DNA of 64,000 bases, from positions 2,728,001 to 2,792,000 of the forward strand of contig NZ_JAZHRV010000001.1 of the NCBI RefSeq assembly GCF_036924595.1, in the 5' to 3' direction. The notes under the pieces were generated by a model, which was not told where the DNA came from, made no database searches, and saw only the letters and a list, made by a program, of their open reading frames with translations. Source of the DNA: Bradyrhizobium algeriense (GTDB taxonomy: Bacteria > Pseudomonadota > Alphaproteobacteria > Rhizobiales > Xanthobacteraceae). This document shows, piece after piece, positions 20,984-28,708 of the stretch. Numbering within the stretch: position 1 is the first letter of the stretch; the number at the start of each line of letters is the position of its first letter. Position numbers and translations under genes: made by a program.

Positions 20984-21388
20984 ATGTTCGTACGCATCTG
21001 CTCCGCTGTAACTCTGTCGTTCCTCCTTCTCAGCGGCTCGGCGCAAGCTCAAGTCCAGCTCCAGTTTCAGCCGCCACAGACTTCGTTCCGCTCCCTGTTC
21101 AAGGTGCCCGATCCGCGCGGCGAGTTCGTGCGGCTTTGCGCGCCGCATATGGTCGGACGCTGGGCGCATCCCGAAAGCGTTTGCGGCTGCCTGCACGACT
21201 ATGCCGCCGCGACCGTGGAAGATGCCGACCTGCGCGAAGCGCTGCTGCGCGGCATCAGCGAGACCGGGGTGCCGACGATCGAGACCGCGTGGGTGCCGGT
21301 GTCGAAGCAGTCCGAAATCGGCCCGACCTTCACCAAGATCGCCAAGCCGACATTGCAATGCATGTTCGAGCCGGCAACGAACCAGTAA
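20984..21388 (+). CDS. Small secreted Cys-containing protein, unknown function
   Basis: A 134-aa protein with a signal peptide ending GSAQAQ (residue 23) and a mature domain with cysteines in FVRLCAPHMVG, SVCGCLHDY and LQCMFEP. CxC plus two more cysteines suggests disulphides or metal binding in the periplasm. ATG 20984 has AAAGG upstream. The 79-base gap to the previous gene contains two copies of the palindromic word CTTTTGCAAAAG. I do not recognise the family. Confidence 0.7.
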   Translation: MFVRICSAVTLSFLLLSGSAQAQVQLQFQPPQTSFRSLFKVPDPRGEFVRLCAPHMVGRWAHPESVCGCLHDYAAATVEDADLREALLRGISETGVPTIETAWVPVSKQSEIGPTFTKIAKPTLQCMFEPATNQ

Positions 21389-21560
21389 GGCTGGCGCGGC
21401 TTGGCTCCACGTCCCCACAGGCCTGACACACCGGTCACGGCCATTGTAAGCAATGGACCGGCTGACGATCTGCGCGACGCGCTGTGGCGCGAGTCGTCGG
21501 CCGATACGGAAGCTGGTAGGATAGGTTCGGCCTCGGGACAGGCCGCATAAAGGAGCTGCC

Positions 21561-22010
21561 ATGCGATCGCTTGTTATCGCCCTCGTCGGCGCGTTGTCGT
21601 TCTCGGTATCTCCGGCCTTCGCCGCTGACGCAGCGACACAGGAAGCCAACAAGAAAGCCGTGCTCGAATTCTACGATGCGGCACTCAACCGCAAGGATTT
21701 CGACGCCGCCGCGAAGTTCTTCGGACCACACTACATCCAGCACAACCCGACGGCCCCGGATGGCATCGAAGGCTTCAAGGCCTTCCTCGGCTTCCTGCGC
21801 GAAAAATTTCCGGACTCCCGGAGCGAGATCAAGCGCGCCTTCGCCGACGGCGACTACGTGATCCTGCACGTTCACAGCGTGCGCGAGAAGGGCACGCGCG
21901 GCCGCGCCATCGTTGACATTTTCAGGCTCGAGAACGGCAAGATCGTCGAGCACTGGGACGTCGTGCAGGAGATCCCGGAGAAGGCCGCCAATAGCAACGG
22001 CATGTTCTAG
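21561..22010 (+). CDS. Secreted SnoaL/NTF2-like protein
   Basis: A 149-aa protein with a signal peptide ending SPAFAAD (residue 22) and a SnoaL-like cone-barrel domain: KAVLEFYDAALNRKDFDAAAKFFGPHYIQHNPTAPDGIEGFKAFL, then VILHVHSVREKGTRGRAIVDIFRLENGKIVEHWDVVQEIP. The HNP and EHWD elements are the usual SnoaL-like signature. Members range from cyclases and isomerases to non-catalytic binding proteins. RBS AGGAG precedes the ATG. Export of this fold is common in rhizobia; the substrate is unknown. Confidence 0.85.
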   Translation: MRSLVIALVGALSFSVSPAFAADAATQEANKKAVLEFYDAALNRKDFDAAAKFFGPHYIQHNPTAPDGIEGFKAFLGFLREKFPDSRSEIKRAFADGDYVILHVHSVREKGTRGRAIVDIFRLENGKIVEHWDVVQEIPEKAANSNGMF

Positions 22011-22026
22011 CGCTACAAGATTGCCG

Positions 22027-22284
22027 CTATCGCTTCTTCGTTCCCAGCCGCTGAATGCATTTGCGGGTGCGTAGCACGCCTGAAGTCGTCATCTGCGAGC
22101 CCTGGACTTCCTTGATTTGTCCTGCCGGGCACGATCCGTCGTCGACGAGGACGCGCTGACCGAGCCGCAGGTCGATAATGTCCTGCTCGCGCGAGGCTAC
22201 CTGCGCGACGGCGGGACTCGCAAGGAGCCACAGCGCGACGCCCGCGGGGAGAGCAAGCGATCGGGCAGCTTTTGTCGTCATCAT
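22027..22284 (-). CDS. Small secreted protein (probably DUF6719-like)
   Basis: An 85-aa protein with a signal peptide (LALPAGVALWLLASPAVAQ) and a compact mature domain: DIIDLRLGQRVLVDDGSCPAGQIKEVQGSQM, then VLRTRKCIQRL. The paired cysteines and the RVLVDDGSCPAGQIKE segment recur in Bradyrhizobium proteins of unknown function; the DUF number is from memory. I place the start at ATG 22284, with GAGG 5 bases upstream. A GTG at 22299 would overlap the stop of the preceding small gene. Probably co-transcribed with it. Confidence 0.72.
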   Translation of the reverse strand: MMTTKAARSLALPAGVALWLLASPAVAQVASREQDIIDLRLGQRVLVDDGSCPAGQIKEVQGSQMTTSGVLRTRKCIQRLGTKKR

Positions 22285-22295
22285 TCCGGCCTCGC

Positions 22296-22448
22296 TCACT
22301 TGGTCTTGATCTTCAGCCCATCGGGCCCGACATTGATCTGCAGGCCTTCGGGTTCCTGCTTGGCTTTGTAGAGATTGTAGCTGAGCACGCCGACCGCGAC
22401 GATCAACACGCCGATGACGAGATACAGAACGTTGCGATTGCCGGGCAT
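22296..22448 (-). CDS. 50-aa single-span membrane protein
   Basis: MPGNRNVLYLVIGVLIVAVG, then VLSYNLYKAKQEPEGLQINV and GPDGLKIKTK: a single N-terminal transmembrane helix followed by a short charged tail with the pattern EGLQINVGPDGLKI. The stop lies 12 bases before the ATG of the next small secreted-protein gene, so the two form a small operon. The pattern is familiar from rhizobial small membrane proteins of unknown function. Confidence 0.68.
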   Translation of the reverse strand: MPGNRNVLYLVIGVLIVAVGVLSYNLYKAKQEPEGLQINVGPDGLKIKTK

Positions 22449-22535
22449 CCGGTGTTTCCGCCGTGATATTGAATCAGGCGTCGAGCTTAGTGACGCGGCG
22501 GCGATTCTGATAGGGCGACGGCCGACGCCTGCGCG

Positions 22536-24038
22536 TCAGATCGCGGCCTTCCGGTTGACCTTGCCGGTTCCACCCTTGTTCGGCTTGCGACTTATTTGAA
22601 AGGCAGCGAGCGATGACTTCGCCAGCCGTTCGGCCGACGCGATCAATTGCGGCAGGGGATGGCCGGCAAAGCCGAGGACGAAACCTGGAAGGGGACGCGC
22701 ACGAAAATAGGTTTCCGCCAGCAGCCAGCCCGCGACGCCGGCCTCCGCCTTGGCCTTGGCGGCCACCAGCGGATCGGTCGATGGATCGAACCGCGCGACC
22801 AGATGCAGGCCCTGCGAGGGCACCGGCACCGTGAGAAGCCCGTCCGATGCCGCCGACAAGGTTGAAGCCAGGACGTCACGCGCTTCGCGATAGATCCCGC
22901 GCACCTTGCGCAGATTTGCCGCGAACGCGCCGGAATTGAGCATATCCGCCACCGCGCCCTCCAGCAGCGTGCCCGGAAAGCGGTCGAGCGCGGCGCGGGC
23001 CGTCGTCACCGGCCCAACCAGCCGCTCCGGCAGCGCGCAGTAGCCGATGCGCAATCCGGGAAACAGCGTCTTTGCAAACGTGCCCATATAGATGACGCGC
23101 GAGAGATGATCGATGCCGGCGAGCGACAGCAATGGCGCACCGTCGTATCGAAACTCGCTGTCGTAATCGTCCTCGATCACGAAGGCGCTCGTCTCCCTTG
23201 CCCAGTCGAGCAGTTCCAGCCGCCGCGGCATCGACATCTGCACGCCGAGCGGAAACTGGTGCGACGGCGTCACATAGGCCGCGCCCGCCGATGGCGCCAG
23301 CGCCCGGCCTTTGGCCACGATCATGCCTGATGCATCGACTGGGACAGCGACGGGGCGCAGGCCGCAATGCCCGATCGCTCTTCGCGCGGCGGGATAGCCG
23401 GGATCCTCGCACCAGATTTGATCGCCGGGCTTGAGGATTGCGCCCAGCACGATCCGCAAGGCGTGCTGCGTTCCCGACGCCAACATGATCTGGTCCGGAT
23501 CGCAGCGCAGCCCTCGCGCCGCCAACAAATGATCGGCAATCGCGGCGCGCAGTTCGCGGCTGCCCCTGGGGTCGCCGTACTGCAGGTGCTCGTTGCCGAA
23601 GGCGCGCATGCGCCGACCGGCAAACGACCTGAAGCGCTGCAGCGCCCTTTCATCGATATGCGTGCAGCCGAGCGCGAGCGCGCCTTGCTGCGGCGCCTCG
23701 ACCGCGATCCTGGTCTTGCGTGCGTCGTTGACGCGGGCGGGAATGCGGGCGGCGACGAACGTGCCGGAGCCTGTGGTGGCTACCGCAAAGCCGTCCGCGA
23801 TCAGCCGCTCATAGGTCGACGTGACGGCGTTGCGGCGAAAGCCGGTCTGCTTTGCCAGCGTTCGCTGCGGCGGCAGCGGCTCTCCCGGTTTGGCGATCCC
23901 GCCTGTGATGGCGTGGCAGAGCGCCTGGTAGAGCCGGTGCTGCGAGGAGGCGTCTTGCGTTACATGGGGCCCGTCAAGGTCGAGCGGAAGCTCGGCCTTG
24001 CGCCGGGTCGCCGGAGAATTGGTCGGAATTTTTCGCAT
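22536..24038 (-). CDS. MocR/PdxR-family GntR-aminotransferase transcription regulator
   Basis: A 500-aa fusion. The N-terminal GntR winged helix (about 25-95) shows QHRLYQALCHAITGGIAKPGEPLPPQRTLAKQTGFRRNAVTSTYERLIADGFAVATTGSGTFVA. The rest is a class I aminotransferase-like domain with the PLP-lysine segment YMGTFAKTLFPGLRIGYCALPERL. PLP is sensed rather than used for catalysis. Start ATG 24038; a longer reading frame to 24137 overlaps the divergent gene. Divergence from an FMN-binding oxidase gene with a 73-base spacer suggests it controls that gene and itself. Confidence 0.9.
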   Translation of the reverse strand: MRKIPTNSPATRRKAELPLDLDGPHVTQDASSQHRLYQALCHAITGGIAKPGEPLPPQRTLAKQTGFRRNAVTSTYERLIADGFAVATTGSGTFVAARIPARVNDARKTRIAVEAPQQGALALGCTHIDERALQRFRSFAGRRMRAFGNEHLQYGDPRGSRELRAAIADHLLAARGLRCDPDQIMLASGTQHALRIVLGAILKPGDQIWCEDPGYPAARRAIGHCGLRPVAVPVDASGMIVAKGRALAPSAGAAYVTPSHQFPLGVQMSMPRRLELLDWARETSAFVIEDDYDSEFRYDGAPLLSLAGIDHLSRVIYMGTFAKTLFPGLRIGYCALPERLVGPVTTARAALDRFPGTLLEGAVADMLNSGAFAANLRKVRGIYREARDVLASTLSAASDGLLTVPVPSQGLHLVARFDPSTDPLVAAKAKAEAGVAGWLLAETYFRARPLPGFVLGFAGHPLPQLIASAERLAKSSLAAFQISRKPNKGGTGKVNRKAAI

Positions 24039-24040
24039 GG

Positions 24041-24095
24041 AATTGGCACTATCGCAGACCAAATTGGCCGGTACAACTTCTTCGACTGGGCCAAT
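24041..24095. promoter_or_regulatory. Operator-like repeats in the MocR/oxidase divergent promoter
   Basis: AATTGGC occurs at 24041-24047 and 24062-24068, 21 bases apart and in direct orientation. The second copy, read as ATTGGCC, also pairs with an inverted GGCCAAT at 24089-24095. MocR-type dimers often bind direct repeats two helical turns apart. Position between the two starts supports a regulatory role; binding is inferred. Confidence 0.5.
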
Positions 24096-24111
24096 CCCGA
24101 GAGGAGCTGAC

Positions 24112-24840
24112 GTGATAACCGAAGGCGAGACCACCACTTCCTACCCGTTGTCACCACGCAACCGGGTCAAGCGCCTGCACGAGCGCGGCTCTTACGACAA
24201 AGCGACAATTCACGGCCTGCTCGATGCCTCGATGCTCTGCCACGTTTCCTACGTGGTCGACGGCCAACCCTACTGCACGCCAACATTCTTCTGGCGGGAG
24301 GAAAACAATCTGTACTGGCACGGCAGCAGCGCCAGCCGCATGTTGCGGAACCAGTCCGACGGCCAGAGGGCGTGTCTCACCGTCGCCCATCTCGACAGCC
24401 TGGTGCTGGCCAGATGCGGCTTCAATCATTCGGCGGATTACCGTGCGGTGATGGCGTTCGGCACTGCCTACCTCGTCACCGATGCGGCCGAGAAGGAGCG
24501 TGCGCTGGTCGCGATGGTCGACCGCTTCTTCCCCGATCGGACCGCGACCTTAAGACAAAGCACGGTGCAGGAGATCAAGGCGACGTCGGTGATAGCGATG
24601 GAAATCGAGCAGGCGTCGGCCAAGATCAGGTCGAAGGGCGTCGCCGACGACGACGAGGACTACGAGCTGCCGATCTATGCCGAGCGCATTCCGGTGCGTA
24701 CCGTGCTGGGCGCGCCCGAACCGTGCCCGCGGCTGCTCGACGGCGTCGAGCGCCCGGCGTCGCTGCGCGGCTATTCGGAGGGCCGCCTGCTCGAAGATGC
24801 ATTGCGGGATGCGCATTTTGCGCATTACGCCGGCGGCTGA
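24112..24840 (+). CDS. Pyridoxamine 5'-phosphate oxidase family (FMN-binding) protein
   Basis: A 242-aa protein of the split-barrel FMN-binding fold: LHERGSYDKATIHGLLDASMLCHVSYVVDGQPYCTPTFFWREENNLYWHGSSASRMLRNQ is the canonical opening of the nitroimidazole-resistance (NimA)-like PNPOx group. LDSLVLARCGFNHSADYRAVMAFGTAYLV follows. GTG 24112 has AGGAG with a 5-base spacer, preferred over an in-frame ATG at 23998 inside the divergent gene. Likely a flavin-dependent reductase or oxidase, possibly tied to vitamin B6 given its regulator. The exact reaction is unknown. Confidence 0.87.
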   Translation: MITEGETTTSYPLSPRNRVKRLHERGSYDKATIHGLLDASMLCHVSYVVDGQPYCTPTFFWREENNLYWHGSSASRMLRNQSDGQRACLTVAHLDSLVLARCGFNHSADYRAVMAFGTAYLVTDAAEKERALVAMVDRFFPDRTATLRQSTVQEIKATSVIAMEIEQASAKIRSKGVADDDEDYELPIYAERIPVRTVLGAPEPCPRLLDGVERPASLRGYSEGRLLEDALRDAHFAHYAGG

Positions 24841-24896
24841 GATCGGGGTAGGGTGCGCGCTCCCGATCTCCTTGAATTCTCGACTGGAGCCGCCGC

Positions 24897-26174
24897 ATGA
24901 CGACCGATACGCAACAAAAAATCCTCGACGCCGTTGACGCCGGCTTTGATGCGCAACTGGCGACGACAAGGGATTTCGTTGCTATCCCCTCGACCCGCGG
25001 CGCCGAAGGGCCGTGCCAGGACATGATCGGCGATCTCCTGCGCCAGCGCGGCTATGAGGTCGACGACTGGCATATCGACGTCGGGGATTTGAAGGATCTG
25101 CGCGGCTTCGGTCCGATCGAGCATGATTTCTCCAGGGCGCGCTCGGTTGTCGGCACCTACCGGCCGGCGAACAATGTCGGCAAATCGCTGATCCTGCAGG
25201 GCCACTGCGACGTCGTTCCGACAGGCCCCCTCGACATGTGGGAGACGCCACCGTTCTCGCCGGTCATCAAGGACGGCCGGATGTACGGCCGCGGCGCCTG
25301 CGACATGAAATCCGGCACCATCGGCGCGCTCTATGCGCTGGATGCGATCAAGGCCGCAGGGCTGAAGCCGACCGGGCGCGTTCACTTCCAGTCCGTGATC
25401 GAAGAAGAGTCCACCGGCGTCGGCGCGCTCTCGACCTTGCAGCGCGGCTACCGCGCGGACGCCTGCTTCATCCCGGAGCCGACCGGCGAGACCATGGTGC
25501 GCTCGCAGGTCGGCGTGATCTGGTTTCGCCTGAAAGTGCGCGGTTTTCCCGTGCATGTGTTCGAGGCCGGCGCGGGCGCCAACGCCATCATGGCGGCGTA
25601 TCATCTGATTCATTCGCTGCAGAAGCTCGAAGAAGAGTGGAACGAGCGCGCCAAGAAGGATCATCACTTCAAGGCGGTCGCCCATCCGCTCAACTTCAAC
25701 CCCGGCATCATCAAGGGGGGCGACTGGGCCTCCAGCGTGCCCGCCTGGTGCGACGTCGATTGCCGGATCGCGGTGCTGCCGGGTTGGTCGATTGCGGAAT
25801 GCCAGAAGGAGATTTTGGCCTGCGTGTCGGCGGCGGCGAGGGACCATCGCTTCTTGTCCAACAATCCGCCGCAGGTGGAATGGTCGGGCTTCCTGTCGGA
25901 GGGCTATGAACTGACGAATTCCGCCGCGCCGGAAGCCGCATTCGCAAAAGCGTTTGGCACCGTCTACGGCGGCACGGTGCCGGACCGTGCCTTCACCGCG
26001 CTGACCGATACCCGGTTCTACGGGTTGAACTACAACATCCCGAGCCTGTGCTTCGGCGCGACGGGTGCGGCGATGCACGGCTTCAACGAATATGTCGAAC
26101 TGGAGTCGCTGCGGAAATCGACGAAGGCGACCGCGCTGTTCATCGCGGAATGGTGCGGGGTGGAAAGGGTGTAG
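24897..26174 (+). CDS. ArgE/DapE-family M20 deacylase
   Basis: A 425-aa cytoplasmic metallohydrolase. Metal ligands are visible in LQGHCDVVPTG (His103, Asp105), GRGACDMKSG (Asp136), IEEESTG (catalytic Glu169, Glu170) and FIPEPTG. A dimerisation domain (about 205-320) includes VRGFPVHVFEAGAGANAIMAAYHLI. FGATGAAMHGFNEYVELES near 400 gives the last His ligand. It should hydrolyse an N-acyl amino acid or related amide. Its substrate is not fixed by sequence; it differs from true ArgE and DapE. The spacing of 56 bases to the upstream oxidase gene allows co-transcription. Confidence 0.9.
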   Translation: MTTDTQQKILDAVDAGFDAQLATTRDFVAIPSTRGAEGPCQDMIGDLLRQRGYEVDDWHIDVGDLKDLRGFGPIEHDFSRARSVVGTYRPANNVGKSLILQGHCDVVPTGPLDMWETPPFSPVIKDGRMYGRGACDMKSGTIGALYALDAIKAAGLKPTGRVHFQSVIEEESTGVGALSTLQRGYRADACFIPEPTGETMVRSQVGVIWFRLKVRGFPVHVFEAGAGANAIMAAYHLIHSLQKLEEEWNERAKKDHHFKAVAHPLNFNPGIIKGGDWASSVPAWCDVDCRIAVLPGWSIAECQKEILACVSAAARDHRFLSNNPPQVEWSGFLSEGYELTNSAAPEAAFAKAFGTVYGGTVPDRAFTALTDTRFYGLNYNIPSLCFGATGAAMHGFNEYVELESLRKSTKATALFIAEWCGVERV

Positions 26175-26187
26175 CAGCCGCGCTGCC

Positions 26188-26277
26188 GTAGGGTGGGCAA
26201 AGCAAAGCGTGCCCACCATCGCTTACGCCGGATTAAAGAATGGTGGGCACGTCGCTACGCGCCTTTGCCCACCCTAC
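26188..26277. repeat. Nested palindromic repeat (GTAGGGTGGGCAAA family)
   Basis: Outer arms GTAGGGTGGGCAAA (26188-26201) and TTTGCCCACCCTAC (26264-26277) are exact inverted copies. Inside them GCGTGCCCACCAT and ATGGTGGGCACG form a second stem. A damaged second copy lies at 61331-61414. It sits between two convergent genes and supplies the stop codon of the minus-strand gene, so it may also act as a bidirectional terminator. Confidence 0.8.
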
Positions 26278-27062
26278 GAAGCTTCCGGCCACAACGCCTT
26301 CACGATCGCATCCAGCCCGTCCGTCAGCGCCGCTGGCCCCGGCTGCAGGATGATCGTCGACTTTATCTCGACGATGCGGTTGTTCTTCACCGCCGGGATA
26401 TCTCCCCAGCCCGGACGCTGCCGGATGCGATCCGGCACGACCTTCTTGCCGCACCAGGAGGCGAGGATCACATCGGGTGCGGCCTCGCGCACCACATCAG
26501 GCGCAATGATCCGGTCCTTGGCCGCCTGCTGAAACCGCAGTTTTGGCAACGCGTCCTCGCCGCCGGCGATCTCAATCAGTTCGGATACCCAGCCGATGCC
26601 GGAGATCAGCGGATCGTCCCACTCCTCGAAATAGACTTTTGGCTTGGGCGATGGCCGGGGCGTCGCGGCGATCCGCGCAAGACGCTGTTCAAGATCACTA
26701 GCAAGTTGATCGGCACGTTCCGCTGCCCCGACAATGGCGCCAAGCGTGCGGATCATCGCGAAAATGCCCGCGATGTCGCGCTGGTTGAAGACGTGGATGG
26801 CGACGCCCGCGCGCACCAGGTCGGCAACGATATTCGCCTGCAGGTCGGAGAAGGCCAGCACGAGATCCGGCTCCAGCGCCAGAATCTTCGGAATGTCCGC
26901 GGAGATGAAGGCGGAAACCCGCGGCTTTTCGCGGCGCACTCCCGGCGGCCTCACCGCATAGCCGGAGACGCCGACGATGCGGTCCTGCTCGCCGAGCAGG
27001 TACAGCGTCTCGACGGTCTCTTCGGTGAGGCAAACGATCCGGCGGGGTGGGAACTGGCGCAT
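26274..27062 (-). CDS. BtuF-like periplasmic-binding-fold protein without obvious signal peptide
   Basis: A 262-aa protein with the helical-backbone class III binding-protein fold: PPRRIVCLTEETVETLYLLGEQDRIVGVSGYAVRPPGVRREKPRV, LALEPDLVLAFSDLQANIVADLVRAGVAIHVFNQRDIAGI, GGEDALP and GWGDIPAVKNNRIVEI. These match vitamin B12 or iron-chelate binding proteins. No signal peptide precedes the domain from ATG 27062, and extending the frame to 27146 adds none. No ABC permease or ATPase gene is adjacent. The stop codon lies inside the flanking palindromic repeat. Confidence 0.82.
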   Translation of the reverse strand: MRQFPPRRIVCLTEETVETLYLLGEQDRIVGVSGYAVRPPGVRREKPRVSAFISADIPKILALEPDLVLAFSDLQANIVADLVRAGVAIHVFNQRDIAGIFAMIRTLGAIVGAAERADQLASDLEQRLARIAATPRPSPKPKVYFEEWDDPLISGIGWVSELIEIAGGEDALPKLRFQQAAKDRIIAPDVVREAAPDVILASWCGKKVVPDRIRQRPGWGDIPAVKNNRIVEIKSTIILQPGPAALTDGLDAIVKALWPEAS

Positions 27063-27227
27063 ACGGACGATATGCCGAATTAACAGGGCATTGTCACGGC
27101 AGCCATTACCTGGGAAGTCATTGCCTGGCTTACGTGCGCCGTCCATGCTTCGATCGGGATCGATGGATCGGGCACTCGATCCCGCGTATCAGAAGTACCT
27201 TGCAAGAAACGGGAGGACTGCCGGAAC

Positions 27228-27626
27228 ATGTCGCTGCTCGACAAAGTCAATGCGATGAAGATGCCGTTCGCGGAGCTGAAGGGCGTGAAATTCACTGAAG
27301 TCGAAAAGGATCGCGTGGTCGCGCGTATGCTGGTGCGGCCCGATCTCTGTACGCTGCGCAACACGATTCACGGCGGCGCGGTGATGGCGTTCGCGGATTC
27401 GGTTGGCGCTGCGGCGACCGTCATCAACCTGCCTGAGGACGCCAAGGGCACCACGACGATCGAGAGCAAGACCAACTTCATCGGCGGCGCCAAGGAGGGG
27501 CAGACGGTGATCGCCACTGCAACCCCGGTGCATCGGGGGCGCCGCACGCAGGTCTGGCAGACCCGGCTGGAGACCGAGGACGGCAAGCTGGTAGCGGTCG
27601 TCACGCAAACGCAGATGGTGCTGTAG
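27228..27626 (+). CDS. PaaI-type hotdog thioesterase
   Basis: A 132-aa protein of the PaaI/YbgC-like hotdog fold: LCTLRNTIHGGAVMAFADSVGAAATVINL contains the active-site HGG motif, followed by TTTIESKTNFIGGAKEGQTVIATATPVHRGRRTQVWQTRLE. It should hydrolyse an acyl- or aryl-CoA thioester. GGGAGGAC precedes the ATG. It is convergent with the aldoxime dehydratase gene, separated by only 2 bases. Confidence 0.9.
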   Translation: MSLLDKVNAMKMPFAELKGVKFTEVEKDRVVARMLVRPDLCTLRNTIHGGAVMAFADSVGAAATVINLPEDAKGTTTIESKTNFIGGAKEGQTVIATATPVHRGRRTQVWQTRLETEDGKLVAVVTQTQMVL

Positions 27627-27628
27627 CT

Positions 27629-28678
27629 TCAGGCCGCCTCCACCGTCTGCACGGCGTTGAGCATTCCGGTTTGCGGATGACAATCCACATATTCGAAAAG
27701 CTGTTCGTCGGCGCGGGCGACGGTGACTTCGTGGTAGAGCCGCAGTTTTGCGGCCGGTCCCAGCGTCGACAGATATTTCATGGCGGCGCCGAAAATCCTG
27801 ACATGGGTCGGGTGCGATTCAGCCCAGCGTTCCAGCGCCGACAGGCTTTTCCACCAGCTCATGCCGTAGGATTTTTCGGTCGTTGTGCCGTCGCGGCCGA
27901 CGACGGCCATGTAACGGTTGGCGTAGCAGCCGATCGAACGTCCCTGGTCGCGCAAGAAATCCATGCCTTCCCGCAGCACCGGCTCGACATCGCCGAGATA
28001 CATCTTGCGTTCGGCGGCTTCGGTGTCGCCCCAATCCTGACCCGATCGGATCAGGCAGAGGTTGTCATGCGGGACGATCCGGATGCGCGCGCCGTCGCGG
28101 ATCGCGCGGGGCGCGCCTGACGGCGCCATCTCGCTGGTTTGCGACAACGGGATGCGGTCGCGCATACCGCCCCAATAAGCGTGCTCCAAAACCTCGCCGC
28201 TCATGCCGTCGGCGAGAACGGCGACGCCTTCGGGCCTTCCAAGGGAGGACAACAGCGTCTCATAGCCCTCCACGGAGGGATAAAGCGCTTCGATGAAGGT
28301 ACCGAACCCGTTGTTGGTCCGCTGCTCGCCGGTCCAGCGCTCGCGCGCGGCCGGAAACCAGCGATCGAATATTTGCCGGTCGTCCCAGTACGCCACTGTG
28401 ACGACGTTGGTGAAGCCGGCCTCGTCGACATAGCTCGCGCGGTCCCAATGCGATGGGCCATCGGCCGTTGCGAAATCCGACGCGAGCCGGGCCAACGCCT
28501 GCTCGGCGGCGGCCGGCGGCGCGCCGCGGGACTGGAGGCCGAAATAGGCCATCACCACCCGCGTCACACTTGGCTTGTGCCGTGCCACGAAGGACGGGTA
28601 GGGCGGCGCATAATCGTCGCCGACCCGGCGGTGGCGCGTACGTGCAGTTTGCAGATGCTCGGGGATCGCGGATTCCAT
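27629..28678 (-). CDS. oxd: Aldoxime dehydratase (heme lyase)
   Basis: A 349-aa protein of the phenylacetaldoxime dehydratase family, which dehydrates R-CH=N-OH to a nitrile using heme b. Family segments seen: ESAIPEHLQTARTRHRRV, YPSFVARHKPSVTRVVMAYFGLQ, NNGFGTFIEALYPSVEGYETLLSSLGRPEGVAVLADGMSGEV, SYGMSWWKSLSALERWAESHPTHVRIF and LYHEV. His289/His292 and His316 are candidates for heme ligation and catalysis. AGGAG precedes ATG 28678. It lies 30 bases after a nitrilase gene, giving an aldoxime to nitrile to acid route. Confidence 0.92.
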   Translation of the reverse strand: MESAIPEHLQTARTRHRRVGDDYAPPYPSFVARHKPSVTRVVMAYFGLQSRGAPPAAAEQALARLASDFATADGPSHWDRASYVDEAGFTNVVTVAYWDDRQIFDRWFPAARERWTGEQRTNNGFGTFIEALYPSVEGYETLLSSLGRPEGVAVLADGMSGEVLEHAYWGGMRDRIPLSQTSEMAPSGAPRAIRDGARIRIVPHDNLCLIRSGQDWGDTEAAERKMYLGDVEPVLREGMDFLRDQGRSIGCYANRYMAVVGRDGTTTEKSYGMSWWKSLSALERWAESHPTHVRIFGAAMKYLSTLGPAAKLRLYHEVTVARADEQLFEYVDCHPQTGMLNAVQTVEAA

Positions 28679-28708
28679 CGGCCTGCTCCTTGTCGGAATT
28701 GAAGCGTC

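Noticed and set aside
24825..26219. 464-codon minus-strand open frame opposite the M20 deacylase gene
   Set aside because: Shadow of a gene with complete metal-binding motifs.
26188..26277. Nested palindrome as a possible transposon (MITE) with its own gene
   Set aside because: It is only 90 bases and has no ORF and no obvious target duplication; kept as a repeat.
27063..27227. Cobalamin riboswitch in front of the BtuF-like gene
   Set aside because: The spacer shows no B12-box-like GCCACTG element or matching helices and is short for a riboswitch.
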